A program made the translations under genes and the position numbers. Below, piece after piece: positions 10,350 to 19,158 of a stretch of 64,000 nt of DNA (its first letter is position 1; each line of letters opens with the position of its first letter). The stretch comes from Gillisella vitis (GTDB lineage Bacteria; Pseudomonadota; Alphaproteobacteria; Rhizobiales; Rhizobiaceae). Below the pieces are notes generated by a model. It did not search any database and was not told the DNA's origin. It was given only the letters and a program-made list of their open reading frames with translations. Location: positions 222,273 through 286,272 of the forward strand of contig NZ_JACHLU010000005.1 of NCBI RefSeq assembly GCF_014204625.1, read 5' to 3'.

Positions 10350-10778
10350 ATGATCAACCGAAATGATTCCTATGTCCTGGACGAGCAGGTCGGCTTTCTA
10401 CTGCGCCTCGCATCCCAGCGACATATGGCACTTTTCATGGAACGGACGGGCGGTAGCTTGACGCCGACGCAGTTTTCCACGCTCTATCGCCTGCGCGAAG
10501 CATCCGAACCGGTCTCCCAGAACGCCCTTGGACGTATGGTGGGCATGGATGCGGCAACAACAAAAGGCGTTGTTGCACGCCTGCTGTCGCGCGATTTGAT
10601 CCATGTGGAAAAAGACAACGAAGATCGTCGACGCTATACGCTGTTCATCACGGACATCGGTCGCCAGTTGCTCGAAACCGTCATGCCCACCATGCATGAC
10701 ATCAGCGAAGCGACACTGGAGCCACTGGCCCCGCTGGAGCGGGATCAGCTTATTCGGTTGCTGAAGCGGCTGATTTAA
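10350..10778 (+). CDS. nicR: MarR family transcriptional regulator, NicR-like
   Basis: A 142-residue winged-helix regulator of the MarR family. The DNA-binding part spans about residues 40-105 (SQNALGRMVGMDAATTKGVV, then the wing with KDNEDRRRYTL). In Pseudomonas putida a MarR protein, NicR, represses the nic genes until 6-hydroxynicotinate appears; position next to nicA makes the same role likely here. I chose the ATG at 10350, since upstream codons give an unrelated basic extension. The name rests on context plus family, so it is a good guess rather than a proof. Confidence 0.8.
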   Translation: MINRNDSYVLDEQVGFLLRLASQRHMALFMERTGGSLTPTQFSTLYRLREASEPVSQNALGRMVGMDAATTKGVVARLLSRDLIHVEKDNEDRRRYTLFITDIGRQLLETVMPTMHDISEATLEPLAPLERDQLIRLLKRLI

Positions 10779-10841
10779 CACCACACACCTGCAACGATCG
10801 ATAAAGCGGACAAGCAAGAGACGCATGACAAGGATGACGGC

Positions 10842-11525
10842 GTGACCGATCTCAAGAAAAACAACCGGGGCCCGGGGCGTCCTTCCAAGTCCGAAACAGC
10901 CGGAACAGCACCGGATCTGCGTGACGACATTCTTGACCATGCCGAACTGGTGTTTGGTGAACTGGGCTTTGAGGGAGCCAATATGCGCGAGATTGCAGCG
11001 CGCGCAGGCGTCAATCAGGCCCTCATCCGCTACTACTTTGGCTCCAAGGTTGACCTTTTCGATGCCTGCTTCAAGCGGCGCGGCGGCGTTCTGGCAGGCA
11101 ACAGACACGCCAACCTCGATCGATTGCTGGCGGCCAAGGACACTCCGAGCGTGGACGATCTCGTCTACGCCTATCTGAAGCCGCAGTGGGATATGAAATA
11201 TTCCGGCCCGAATGGTGCCGCCTTTGTGGCCATGCAGGCGCGGCTTCATGCAGAGCCGGAAGAACATGCGCTGCGGTTGAGGCGCGAGGTCTATGACGCA
11301 TCGTTGAAGCGCTATATCGCGGCCCTGTCTCACGTCTTGCCGGATGTGCCAAAAGATATTGTCAGCGTGCGCATGGCATTTCTTGTGGGCGCCTATCTGT
11401 TCATGCTGAACGATCTGGGACGGATTGGCGATCTCACCGAGGGTCACCTGACGGCATTCGGCAAAGATGACATGCTCGATCAGCTCGTTCGCTTTCTGGC
11501 AGCCGGCCTCAGGGCCTCGAATTAA
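10842..11525 (+). CDS. TetR family transcriptional regulator
   Basis: A 227-residue TetR-type regulator. The N-terminal helix-turn-helix lies at about residues 28-70 (ILDHAELVFGELGFEGANMREIAARAGVNQALIRYYF, shortened here to its ends), followed by an all-helical ligand domain. It has a basic N-terminal tail. The start is GTG at 10842 with AAGGA at 10830-10834. It sits between the MarR gene and nicE, so it is a second candidate regulator of nicotinate catabolism or of the linked transporter. The original Pseudomonas cluster as I know it has NicR and NicS; NicS is TetR-like, so this may be its counterpart. Confidence 0.82.
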   Translation: MTDLKKNNRGPGRPSKSETAGTAPDLRDDILDHAELVFGELGFEGANMREIAARAGVNQALIRYYFGSKVDLFDACFKRRGGVLAGNRHANLDRLLAAKDTPSVDDLVYAYLKPQWDMKYSGPNGAAFVAMQARLHAEPEEHALRLRREVYDASLKRYIAALSHVLPDVPKDIVSVRMAFLVGAYLFMLNDLGRIGDLTEGHLTAFGKDDMLDQLVRFLAAGLRASN

Positions 11526-11658
11526 ACCTCGGCTCGCTTCGCGCGGATCAACATTCAGGCTTCCACCGATCCTGTTTTTCATTGAACTGATCCAAACGCA
11601 GAAAGGCCGAGACATAACCCTCTGGCATTGTTTGGCTTTATGTTGCAATCGCACAAAT

Positions 11659-11705
11659 TTGACGCTTGCAAAAAAAACAGGCTTGTAATTATTCATTTGA
11701 ATAAT
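11659..11705 (+). promoter_or_regulatory. Promoter and operator-like palindrome upstream of nicE
   Basis: TTGACG at 11659-11664 and TTGTAA at 11683-11688 are spaced 18 bases, as for a sigma-70 promoter. Directly after it, ATTATTCA-TT-TGAATAAT (11688-11705) is a perfect dyad with 8-base arms. This overlap is the classical arrangement for a repressor site controlling the nicEDXF operon. Confidence 0.55.
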
Positions 11706-11737
11706 TAATCTCACACCATCACCTGATGGAGCCTAGC

Positions 11738-12487
11738 ATGAAGACTTTCAGAATCGGCCAAATCGTCCCAAGTTCAAATGTCACGATGGAAACCGAAATC
11801 CCGGCGCTTCTGCGTGCCCGCGAATTGGTAGCGCCAGAGCGCTTCACCTTTCATTCTTCGCGTATGCGAATGAAGCATGTGACGAAAGAGGAGCTGGCTG
11901 CCATGGATGCAGACAGCGACCGCTGTGCGCTTGAGCTTTCCGATGCCCGCGTCGATGTCATGGGCTATGCCTGTCTGGTTGCGATTATGGCCATGGGGTT
12001 TGGTTATCACAAGCAGAGCCAGACCCGTCTGCATGGTGTGACCGTTGCAAACGGCAATCCTGCGCCTGTGGTGACCTCTGCCGGTGCGCTTGTCGATGGC
12101 CTCAAGGCTCTCGGGGCCAAACGTATCGCGCTGGTGGCACCTTATATGAAGCCGCTGACAGAACTGGTGGTGTCCTATATTCGCAATGAGGGTATCGAGG
12201 TTTCCGACTGGCGCGCTCTTGAAATCCCGGACAATCTGGCTGTCGCCGCCCATGACCCCATGAACCTGCCCGCCATTGTGCGGAGCATGAAAACCGATGA
12301 TGTTGATGTTGTGGTACTGTCGGCCTGCGTGCAGATGCCATCGCTGTCGGCGGTTTCCATGGTCGAGGCCATCACCGGCAAGCCAACCCTGACAGCAGCG
12401 GTTGCCACCACATGGCAGATGCTGCGTGCGCTTGATCTCGACACCCGTGTGCCAGGCGGCGGCACGCTGTTGTCCGGTGCCTATTGA
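11738..12487 (+). CDS. nicE: Maleate cis-trans isomerase
   Basis: A 249-residue member of the Asp/Glu racemase superfamily, maleate isomerase branch. It converts maleate to fumarate, the last step of nicotinate breakdown. The two catalytic cysteines are C79 (GYACLVA) and C197 (LSACVQMPS), each 3 lower than the positions I recall for NicE of Pseudomonas putida (82 and 200). I chose the ATG at 11738, preceded by TGGAG; another in-frame ATG is 4 codons upstream. First gene of a tight operon nicE-nicD-nicX-nicF. Confidence 0.93.
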   Translation: MKTFRIGQIVPSSNVTMETEIPALLRARELVAPERFTFHSSRMRMKHVTKEELAAMDADSDRCALELSDARVDVMGYACLVAIMAMGFGYHKQSQTRLHGVTVANGNPAPVVTSAGALVDGLKALGAKRIALVAPYMKPLTELVVSYIRNEGIEVSDWRALEIPDNLAVAAHDPMNLPAIVRSMKTDDVDVVVLSACVQMPSLSAVSMVEAITGKPTLTAAVATTWQMLRALDLDTRVPGGGTLLSGAY

Positions 12488-12497
12488 GGAGTATCCC

Positions 12498-13295
12498 ATG
12501 ACCAAAGGTTATCATATCAACGCAAACGGCATTCGCCAGCATGTTTTGCATTTTCCGGGGAATGGTCCGGCCATGTTTCTGGTGCCGGGCATTACCTCGC
12601 CCGCCATCACCTGGGGCTTTGTGGCCGAGCGCCTGAGTGCCGCCTTTGATGTGCACGTGCTGGATGTGCGGGGCCGGGGCCTCAGCCAAGCGGGTGATCT
12701 GGACTATTCGCTGGATGCCATGGCGGCTGATGTTGTGGCACTTCAGGCAGCAACAGGCATTGAAAAGCCGATCATTCTTGGTCATTCGATGGGCGCACGC
12801 ATCGCCATTCGGGCCGCGCGACACGCGCCGGATGCTTTCTCCGGCCTCGTTCTTGTTGATCCGCCGGTGTCAGGACCGGGACGGCGCGCCTACCCTTCCG
12901 CATGGAACTGGTACGAAGACTCAATTCTCATGGCGCAAAAGGGATGCTCAGGCCAAGATATGCGCCGTTTCTGTCCCACCTGGACGGATGAACAGAATGC
13001 GCTGCGTGCCGAATGGCTACACACCTGTCAACTGGATGCCATCCGCATTGCATATGATGGTTTCCAGACCGACGATATTCACGCCGATCTTTCCCATCTC
13101 ACCCTGCCGATGCGCCTTGTTGTCGCCGGAGGTGCCACGGTGATCGGCACTGATGACATCGAAGAGATCAAAACACTTGCGCCGGGCATTGAGGTTCGGA
13201 TTGTCGAGAAGGCTGGCCACATGATCCCTTGGGATGATCTGGACGGTTTTTTGAATGCTACGCTGGACTTTTTGCCCGCCCGCTCCGCCAAGTAA
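12498..13295 (+). CDS. nicD: N-formylmaleamate deformylase
   Basis: A 265-residue alpha/beta hydrolase that removes the formyl group from N-formylmaleamate, giving maleamate and formate. The nucleophile elbow GHSMGA places S97; D121 (VLVDPP) and H241 (KAGHMIPW) complete the triad. These are each 4 lower than the residues I recall for Pseudomonas putida NicD (S101, D125, H245), which fixes the assignment well. TTGAGGAG lies just before the start. It begins 10 bases after nicE and is followed 14 bases later by nicX. Confidence 0.93.
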   Translation: MTKGYHINANGIRQHVLHFPGNGPAMFLVPGITSPAITWGFVAERLSAAFDVHVLDVRGRGLSQAGDLDYSLDAMAADVVALQAATGIEKPIILGHSMGARIAIRAARHAPDAFSGLVLVDPPVSGPGRRAYPSAWNWYEDSILMAQKGCSGQDMRRFCPTWTDEQNALRAEWLHTCQLDAIRIAYDGFQTDDIHADLSHLTLPMRLVVAGGATVIGTDDIEEIKTLAPGIEVRIVEKAGHMIPWDDLDGFLNATLDFLPARSAK

Positions 13296-13309
13296 AAGGA
13301 TAGATTATC

Positions 13310-14341
13310 ATGGATCACGCAAGCTTCACCGAAATCTGCCTGCATCAGCTGAAAATGTCCGGCGTGCGCGAAGGCGAAAAACTGATTGTTTTGACCGAGG
13401 GCAATCAACGGCTGGATTATGCCGATGCCTTCATGGCGGCAGGCCAGCGCCTCGGTGCTTTGATGTACCATATGCGGCTGCCTTCACCATTGCCAACCGG
13501 CGGCTGGAATGTCGGCGTCACCGGCCTTGCGGCCATGCCCGATGCGGTTGAGGCGCTCAAAGCCTGTGACATGCTGATTGACTGCATTTTCCTGCTGTTT
13601 TCGCCAGAACAAATGGCCATTCAGGCCGCAGGCACCCGGATTCTCACGGCTGTCGAGCCACCGGAATTGCTGGCCAGAATGTTGCCCACCCAGGAAATCC
13701 GCGAAAAGGTTGAAATCGCAGGCACCATGCTGGCCAAGGCCAAGGTCATGCGCATCACCTCGCCGCATGGAACCGATGTTACCTATAAGCTCAACACCTA
13801 CCCGACCGTGACAGAATATGCCTGCACGGATGAACCCGGCCGCTGGGACCATTGGCCGTCTGGCTTTGTCTTTACCGGCGGTGACGACGATGGCGTGGAT
13901 GGCCAGATCGTGGTGGCACCGGGCGATATTTTATTGCCGCAGAATATTTATGTGCGCGATCCGATCATTTACACCATCGAAAAGGGCTGGGTCACCGATA
14001 TTCGCGGTGGGCTGGATGCGGAACTGGTCAAGTCTTACATGGATGCCTTCAATGATCCGCGTGGCATGGGCATGAGCCATGTTGGCTGGGGCATGAACCC
14101 GCACGCCAAATGGCATAATCTTGTTCCGGGCGCTTTCCCCGGCGGCATGGGCATGGAGCCACGCAGTTTCTACGGCAATGTGATGTTCTCGACAGGTCCC
14201 AACAACGAGTTGGGCGGTCCCAATGATACGGCCTGCCATCTCGACATTCCGATGCGGGGATGCTCGCTGTTTCTGGATGACGAAGCGATCGTTATCGATG
14301 GCGACCTCGTTGTGAAAGACATCCAGATGGCGCGCGGCTAA
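13310..14341 (+). CDS. nicX: 2,5-dihydroxypyridine 5,6-dioxygenase
   Basis: A 343-residue ring-cleaving dioxygenase of the NicX family (not related to classical extradiol enzymes). It opens 2,5-dihydroxypyridine to N-formylmaleamate using non-heme Fe(II). Likely iron ligands are H257 (MSHVGWGMNP), H310 and D312 (TACHLDIPM). They are each 8 lower than the ligands I recall for Pseudomonas putida NicX (265, 318, 320). AAAGG precedes the start. Third gene of the nicEDXF operon. Confidence 0.95.
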   Translation: MDHASFTEICLHQLKMSGVREGEKLIVLTEGNQRLDYADAFMAAGQRLGALMYHMRLPSPLPTGGWNVGVTGLAAMPDAVEALKACDMLIDCIFLLFSPEQMAIQAAGTRILTAVEPPELLARMLPTQEIREKVEIAGTMLAKAKVMRITSPHGTDVTYKLNTYPTVTEYACTDEPGRWDHWPSGFVFTGGDDDGVDGQIVVAPGDILLPQNIYVRDPIIYTIEKGWVTDIRGGLDAELVKSYMDAFNDPRGMGMSHVGWGMNPHAKWHNLVPGAFPGGMGMEPRSFYGNVMFSTGPNNELGGPNDTACHLDIPMRGCSLFLDDEAIVIDGDLVVKDIQMARG

Positions 14342-14366
14342 AACTTGCCGCGGAAAGGACGAGACA

Positions 14367-14987
14367 ATGTCGCAGCAGGAAGTTTATCAGACCGCTGGTT
14401 TCGGGCAGCCCGTTCCACGCGGCTCACGTCCCGGAATTGTCGTTGTCGATTTTACCTATGGGTTTACCGACACGCTCTACCCCACGGCGGCCAATATGGC
14501 CGCCGAGATGGCGGCCACCCGCCGGTTGACCGATCTTGCCAGAAGCAAAGGCATTCCGGTGATTTACACCACAATCGCTTATCATCCCGGCGAAATTACC
14601 ATGCTGCCATGGCTTCGCAAGGCAAGTGGCATGGCGGCCCTGCTGGAGGGCAGCCGTCTTGTGGAGATTGATGCCGCAACGGGTATTCAGCCCAATGATC
14701 CGGTGATTTCGAAGAAGGGTGCGTCTGCTTTTCACGGAACAGCGCTTGCGGCCCTTTTGGCCGGTGCCGGTGTTGATACGCTGATTGTCGCAGGGGCCAC
14801 AACATCGGGCTGTGTGCGGGCAACGGTTGTGGATGCGGTTCAATCCGGCTTCAACGTTCTGGTCGCAAGCGACTGTTGTGGCGACAGAGCCAAGGCCCCG
14901 CATGAGGCCAATCTTTATGACATGCATCAGAAGTACGCCGATGTGACGGATTCCGCTGACATCGCACAATGGCTTGCATCCATCTGA
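14367..14987 (+). CDS. nicF: Maleamate amidohydrolase
   Basis: A 206-residue cysteine hydrolase of the isochorismatase-like superfamily. It hydrolyses maleamate to maleate and ammonia. The catalytic set is visible: D28 (VVVDFTYGF), K116 or K117 (ISKKGASAF) and nucleophile C149 (TTSGCVRAT). GGAAAGGA precedes the start. It lies 25 bases after nicX and completes the conversion of nicotinate to the NicE substrate. Confidence 0.94.
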   Translation: MSQQEVYQTAGFGQPVPRGSRPGIVVVDFTYGFTDTLYPTAANMAAEMAATRRLTDLARSKGIPVIYTTIAYHPGEITMLPWLRKASGMAALLEGSRLVEIDAATGIQPNDPVISKKGASAFHGTALAALLAGAGVDTLIVAGATTSGCVRATVVDAVQSGFNVLVASDCCGDRAKAPHEANLYDMHQKYADVTDSADIAQWLASI

Positions 14988-15128
14988 TCCTGCGTATCTC
15001 GCGTCAGACCCACAAAGTGTCTGGCAATACCGAGCTTATCGAAATACAAACGCGCAAGTTTGAACGCGCAATGCAACACAAACACAAAAATAAAAGCCGT
15101 GTCTCAGCGGCAACCCCAGAGGAACGGA

Positions 15129-16319
15129 ATGATGAAAACAGTATTGGGAATTTCCGCAATGCTTCTTGCCCTTTCATGGGCAGGAACAGGCATGGCTGAC
15201 GACATCAAGATTGGAGAAATCAACAGTTATTCCAGTCTGCCAGCCTTTACCGAGCCCTATAAAAAGGGTTGGGAAATGGCTGTTGATGAAATCAACGCAG
15301 CGGGCGGCATCAAGGGACGCAAGCTCGTGGTCATCTCCAAGGACGACGGCGGCAAGCCGGGTGAAGCCCTCACCGCCGCCAATGAACTGGTCTCAAAAGA
15401 AGGCGTCGTCATGGTGACGGGTTCGTTCTTTTCCAATGTCGGCCTTGCCGTTGCCGATTTTGCCAGGCAGAAAAAAGTGTTCTATCTGGCCGGCGAGCCG
15501 CTGACGGATGCCATGGTCTGGTCCAAGGGCAATGACTACACCTTCCGCCTTCGGGCGTCCAACTATGTGCAAGCGGCCATGCTGGCACAGGAGGCGGCAA
15601 AGCTGCCAGCAAAGCGCTGGGCAACCATTGCGCCAAATTACGAATATGGTCAGAGCGCCGTGGCTGTCTTTAAAGAGCTTTTGAAAAAAGCCCGTCCGGA
15701 CGTGGAGTTTGTTGCCGAACAGTGGCCGCCGCAGGGCAAGATTGATGCCGGGTCTGTGTCTCAGGCCATTGAAGCCGCCAAGCCGGAAGCCATTCTCAAC
15801 GTAACCTTTGGTGCCGATCTGGTGAAACTGGTGCGCGAAGGAACAACGCGGGAATTGTTCAAGGGTCGCTCCGTGGTGTCGTTCCTGACGGGTGAACCGG
15901 AATATCTTGATCCGCTTCAGGCCGATGCGCCACAGGGCTGGATTGTCACCGGCTATCCGTGGTCGTCGATTGAAACCGCAGACCACAAGAAATTTCTGGA
16001 TGCCTACAAGGCGCGTTACAACGACTATCCACGCCTCGGCTCTGTTGTCGGCTATTCGCTGATCAAAGCGGCGGCGGCAATTGTCGAGCGCAGCAAGTCC
16101 ACCGATGTCAATGACCTGATTGCGGCGGCAAAAGGTGCGACCTTCGACACCCCATTTGGCCCAGCCGCCTTTCGGGCTACCGATCACCAATCGACCCTCG
16201 GGGCTTTTGTTGGTAAAACGGCCCTCAAGGATGGAAAAGGCGTGATGGTTGATTTCAAATATCAGAATGGCAACGACTTTCTGCCATCGGAAGCCGAAGC
16301 AGCAAAGCTTCGCCCATAA
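15129..16319 (+). CDS. ABC transporter substrate-binding protein, branched-chain amino acid/amide type (putative nicotinate uptake)
   Basis: A 396-residue periplasmic binding protein of the HAAT class (Peripla_BP_6 fold). A signal peptide ends at about residue 22 (hydrophobic core MLLALSWAGTGMA). The mature part starts DDIKIGEINSYSS and contains A-V-D-E-I-N-A-A-G-G-I-K-G, a hallmark of the class. I chose the ATG at 15129 because AGAGGAA lies at 15118-15124; a TTG much further upstream would prevent a normal signal peptide. It stands 141 bases after nicF and heads the transporter operon. Nicotinate or a related pyridine as the ligand is inferred from context only. Confidence 0.88.
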   Translation: MMKTVLGISAMLLALSWAGTGMADDIKIGEINSYSSLPAFTEPYKKGWEMAVDEINAAGGIKGRKLVVISKDDGGKPGEALTAANELVSKEGVVMVTGSFFSNVGLAVADFARQKKVFYLAGEPLTDAMVWSKGNDYTFRLRASNYVQAAMLAQEAAKLPAKRWATIAPNYEYGQSAVAVFKELLKKARPDVEFVAEQWPPQGKIDAGSVSQAIEAAKPEAILNVTFGADLVKLVREGTTRELFKGRSVVSFLTGEPEYLDPLQADAPQGWIVTGYPWSSIETADHKKFLDAYKARYNDYPRLGSVVGYSLIKAAAAIVERSKSTDVNDLIAAAKGATFDTPFGPAAFRATDHQSTLGAFVGKTALKDGKGVMVDFKYQNGNDFLPSEAEAAKLRP

Positions 16320-16326
16320 AACGACT

Positions 16327-16359
16327 GAAGGCGACGCTGCAACATTGAGCGTCGCCTTC
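16327..16359 (+). terminator. Strong stem-loop after the binding-protein gene
   Basis: A perfect 12-base-pair hairpin, GAAGGCGACGCT / AGCGTCGCCTTC, with a 9-base loop begins 7 bases after the stop. No clean run of T follows directly. It could be a partial terminator or a 3' stabiliser that raises binding-protein expression over the membrane genes. Confidence 0.75.
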
Positions 16360-16365
16360 CCTGGA

Positions 16366-16426
16366 CTCTCTTGTTTTCGTTTGTCTTTTCGGGAAAACCG
16401 GCGTCCGCCTTTCCCTGACAAACTCC
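16366..16426. repeat. RIME-like palindromic element
   Basis: A fuller copy of the interspersed element. One palindromic half has TTGTTTTCGTTTGTC and GGGAAAACCG, and the other ends TTTCCCTGACAAACTCC. It lies between the binding-protein gene and the permease gene of the same operon. Confidence 0.75.
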
Positions 16427-16492
16427 AGTGCTTGCGACAATCGCCAGTAAAACGATGTTCTTCTCTTGAAGCGGAAGAACAAGGGGATCTTC

Positions 16493-18382
16493 ATGGAACT
16501 TTACGTCGTCCAATTCCTGACGGGGTTGGCAAATGCCGCCTCGCTGTTTCTCGTTGCCTCCGGTCTTTCCTTGATTTTCGGCGTGACGCGAATTGTCAAT
16601 TTCGCCCATGGTGCCTTTTATATGATCGGTGCCTACATCGCCTATAGCCTCACCATCCGCTGGCAAACGCCTCTGGGCTTTTGGGCCGCCCTTGTTGTTG
16701 CCGCCATCGCCGTTGCCATCATCGGTGTGGTGATCGAGATTCTTCTGCTGCGCCGCATCTACCATGCGCCCGAACTCCTCCAGCTTCTGGCCACCTTCGG
16801 CATTACCTTGATTGCGGAAGATGCGGTGCGGCTGTTATGGGGACCGGAAGACCTCGTAGGGCCGCGCGCACCTGGTCTTTCCGGCGCAGTCTCCATCCTT
16901 GGCAATGCCATGCCGGTCTATGATTTCGTGCTGATCTTTCTTGGCCCGGTTGTGTTTGGCATGATCTGGCTGCTGCTGCACCGCACCCGCTGGGGACTGC
17001 TGGTGCGCGCCGCAACACAGGACCGGGAAATGGTCAATGCCCTTGGCGTCAATCAAAAATGGCTGTTTACCGGCGTCTTTGCGCTGGGCGTGTTTCTGGC
17101 GGCTTTTGGTGGCGGATTGCAAATCCCGCGCGATGCAGTGACGCATTTCATGGATCTTTCCATCATCACCGAGGTTTTTGTAATTGTGGTGATTGGTGGT
17201 CTCGGCAGCATTGGTGGGGCGTTTCTGGCGGCGATTATCGTGTCCCAGCTCAATGCCTTCGGCATTCTGATCATGCCGGGTATCTCGCTGGTGCTGATGT
17301 TTGCGGTCATGGCGATTGTCCTCGTGCTTCGTCCATGGGGGCTTTTGGGCAAGCAGATCGTCCGTTCTCGCAATGCGGCCGCTCCTGAGGGTGGAGCATG
17401 GAAACCTTTTGGCTCCGCTGGCCGGATCAGCAGCACTTTCGCTCTGCTGCTGGCGCTTCTGTTGCCCTTCGTTCTGGGTGATTATGGCATTGGCGTTGCC
17501 GCTGAAGTGATGATTGCGATCATTTTTGCCATGAGCTTGCAGTTTCTCATGTCTGTGGGCGGTCTGGATTCGTTTGGCCATGCGGCAAATCTCGGACTGG
17601 GTGCCTATGGCGCGGCCTTATGCGTGCAATATTTCAATATGCCAATGGAACTGGCATTGTTTGTCGGACCGCTGATTGCCGCCGCCTTCGCCATTGTTGC
17701 CGGATGGTTTTGCGTCAGGCTGTCCAACATCTACTTCGCCATGCTGACTCTGGCTTACGCCCAGATTCTGTGGTCCATCGTGTTCCAGTGGGTCGATTTC
17801 ACCGGCGGGGACAACGGGATTGTTGGTGTCTGGCCATCTGCCTGGGCCTCAAGTCCTCAGGCCTATTACTGGCTCACCGTTGTTTGTGCCACAGGCGTGG
17901 TGGCTGCCTTGCGCACTCTGACATTTTCACCCTTTGGCTACAGCTTGCGGGCCTTGCGGGATTCGCCCATGCGCTCTGCAACGATCGGCATTCACCAACG
18001 CCATGTGCAGCATGTGGCCTTTGTGATCAGTGCCTTTTTTGCAGGCCTTGCCGGGGTCCTGCTCGCCTTCCAAAAGGGCAGTATTTTTCCAGACGTGATT
18101 GGAATTTCAACCTCTGTTGATGGCTTGATCATGGTTCTGCTCGGCGGCTTCAACACAATCTCGGGCAGTGTCGTGGGGGCCGTTGTTTATAAAGTGGTAT
18201 CGATCTGGCTGATGAGCAACACGGATTTCCCGCGCCTGATCTTAGGCGTCGTGATTGTGCTTCTCGTGGTGCTTTTCCCGCAAGGCATTGTTGGAACGAG
18301 CCGCCAGATCTTTGCAAGCTGGCAAGCACGAAGACAACAACCAGGGCCATTGACCGTCGCAAAGACTGAAGGTGCTGCATGA
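16493..18382 (+). CDS. Fused LivH-LivM type ABC permease
   Basis: A 629-residue membrane protein that joins two permeases of the branched-chain amino acid ABC family. Residues 1 to about 290 match LivH (VASGLSLIFGVTRIVNFAHG near the N-terminus, then GGLGSIGGAFLAA). Residues from about 310 match LivM (GHAANLGLGAYGAA, later GINTSxSG-like LLGGFNTISGSVVGA). Each half has several membrane segments. Such fusions are known, and here it means one gene supplies both channel halves. Start ATG at 16493 with AAGGGG 6 bases upstream. Its stop overlaps the ATPase gene start by 4 bases. Confidence 0.9.
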   Translation: MELYVVQFLTGLANAASLFLVASGLSLIFGVTRIVNFAHGAFYMIGAYIAYSLTIRWQTPLGFWAALVVAAIAVAIIGVVIEILLLRRIYHAPELLQLLATFGITLIAEDAVRLLWGPEDLVGPRAPGLSGAVSILGNAMPVYDFVLIFLGPVVFGMIWLLLHRTRWGLLVRAATQDREMVNALGVNQKWLFTGVFALGVFLAAFGGGLQIPRDAVTHFMDLSIITEVFVIVVIGGLGSIGGAFLAAIIVSQLNAFGILIMPGISLVLMFAVMAIVLVLRPWGLLGKQIVRSRNAAAPEGGAWKPFGSAGRISSTFALLLALLLPFVLGDYGIGVAAEVMIAIIFAMSLQFLMSVGGLDSFGHAANLGLGAYGAALCVQYFNMPMELALFVGPLIAAAFAIVAGWFCVRLSNIYFAMLTLAYAQILWSIVFQWVDFTGGDNGIVGVWPSAWASSPQAYYWLTVVCATGVVAALRTLTFSPFGYSLRALRDSPMRSATIGIHQRHVQHVAFVISAFFAGLAGVLLAFQKGSIFPDVIGISTSVDGLIMVLLGGFNTISGSVVGAVVYKVVSIWLMSNTDFPRLILGVVIVLLVVLFPQGIVGTSRQIFASWQARRQQPGPLTVAKTEGAA

Positions 18383-19155
18383 CAGACGCTCTTTTACACG
18401 TCGAAAACCTCACAAAAAGCTATCAGGGCGTCAAAGCGGTACAAGGTGTATCGCTTGACGTTGCCCCGGGTGAGCTTTTGGCCATGATTGGTCCCAATGG
18501 CGCAGGCAAAAGCAGCTGTTTCAACATGCTGAACGGACAAATCCGCCCGGATTCAGGCCGGATTCGTATCTGCGGCAAGGATACCACCGGCTTCTCGCCG
18601 GAGCGGATTTCCCGTCTGGGTGTGGGGCGCACGTTTCAGGTGGCCGAGACTTTCCTGTCCATGACGGTGCGTGAAAACGTCCAGTTGGCCATTCAGTCTG
18701 CAAAACTGAGCGCTGTGTCTCCGCTGGCTTTTTTCGGCAATCTCGGCAGAAATTTCAAGGCTGAAGCCGATGAACTTCTGGACCTGATCGGCTTGAAGGA
18801 ACAGGCTGAACGCTCCTGCCGGGAGCTGCCTTATGGTGACATCAAACGGCTGGAACTTGCCATTGCCCTTGCCGGTGATCCCAGACTGCTGCTGATGGAT
18901 GAGCCTGCGGCCGGCATGGCAACAAAAGAACGTATGCTGCTGATGCAGCTCACTTCTCGCATTGCCAAGCAACGGCAATTGGCCGTGCTGTTCACCGAAC
19001 ATGATATGGACATCGTATTTGAACATGCTGATCGGATCATCGTGCTCAATCGTGGCCAGTTGATCGCAGAGGGATCGCCAGCCGAAGTGCGGGCCAATGA
19101 AGATGTTCAGGCGATTTATCTGGGTTCTGGCACTCTCTACAAGCAGGAGCACTGA
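18379..19155 (+). CDS. ABC transporter ATP-binding protein, LivG-like
   Basis: A 258-residue cytoplasmic ATPase. Walker A is GPNGAGKSS near residue 38, Walker B is LLLMDEPAAG. The signature region reads ELPYGDIKRLE, a divergent form common in LivG proteins. The C-terminal LIAEGSPAEV stretch is typical. It overlaps the permease stop by 4 bases and is followed 3 bases later by the LivF-like gene. Confidence 0.92.
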   Translation: MTDALLHVENLTKSYQGVKAVQGVSLDVAPGELLAMIGPNGAGKSSCFNMLNGQIRPDSGRIRICGKDTTGFSPERISRLGVGRTFQVAETFLSMTVRENVQLAIQSAKLSAVSPLAFFGNLGRNFKAEADELLDLIGLKEQAERSCRELPYGDIKRLELAIALAGDPRLLLMDEPAAGMATKERMLLMQLTSRIAKQRQLAVLFTEHDMDIVFEHADRIIVLNRGQLIAEGSPAEVRANEDVQAIYLGSGTLYKQEH

Positions 19156-19158
19156 CAT

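Noticed and set aside
10398..11714. 438-codon minus-strand frame across the MarR and TetR genes
   Set aside because: Both regulators have clear DNA-binding motifs on the plus strand. The antisense frame spans two genes and a promoter and shows no domain.
15001..15060. Third copy of the nicA/nicC motif upstream of the binding-protein gene
   Set aside because: Only the ATACAAAC part agrees (about 11 of 16 positions), which is too weak to report as a site.
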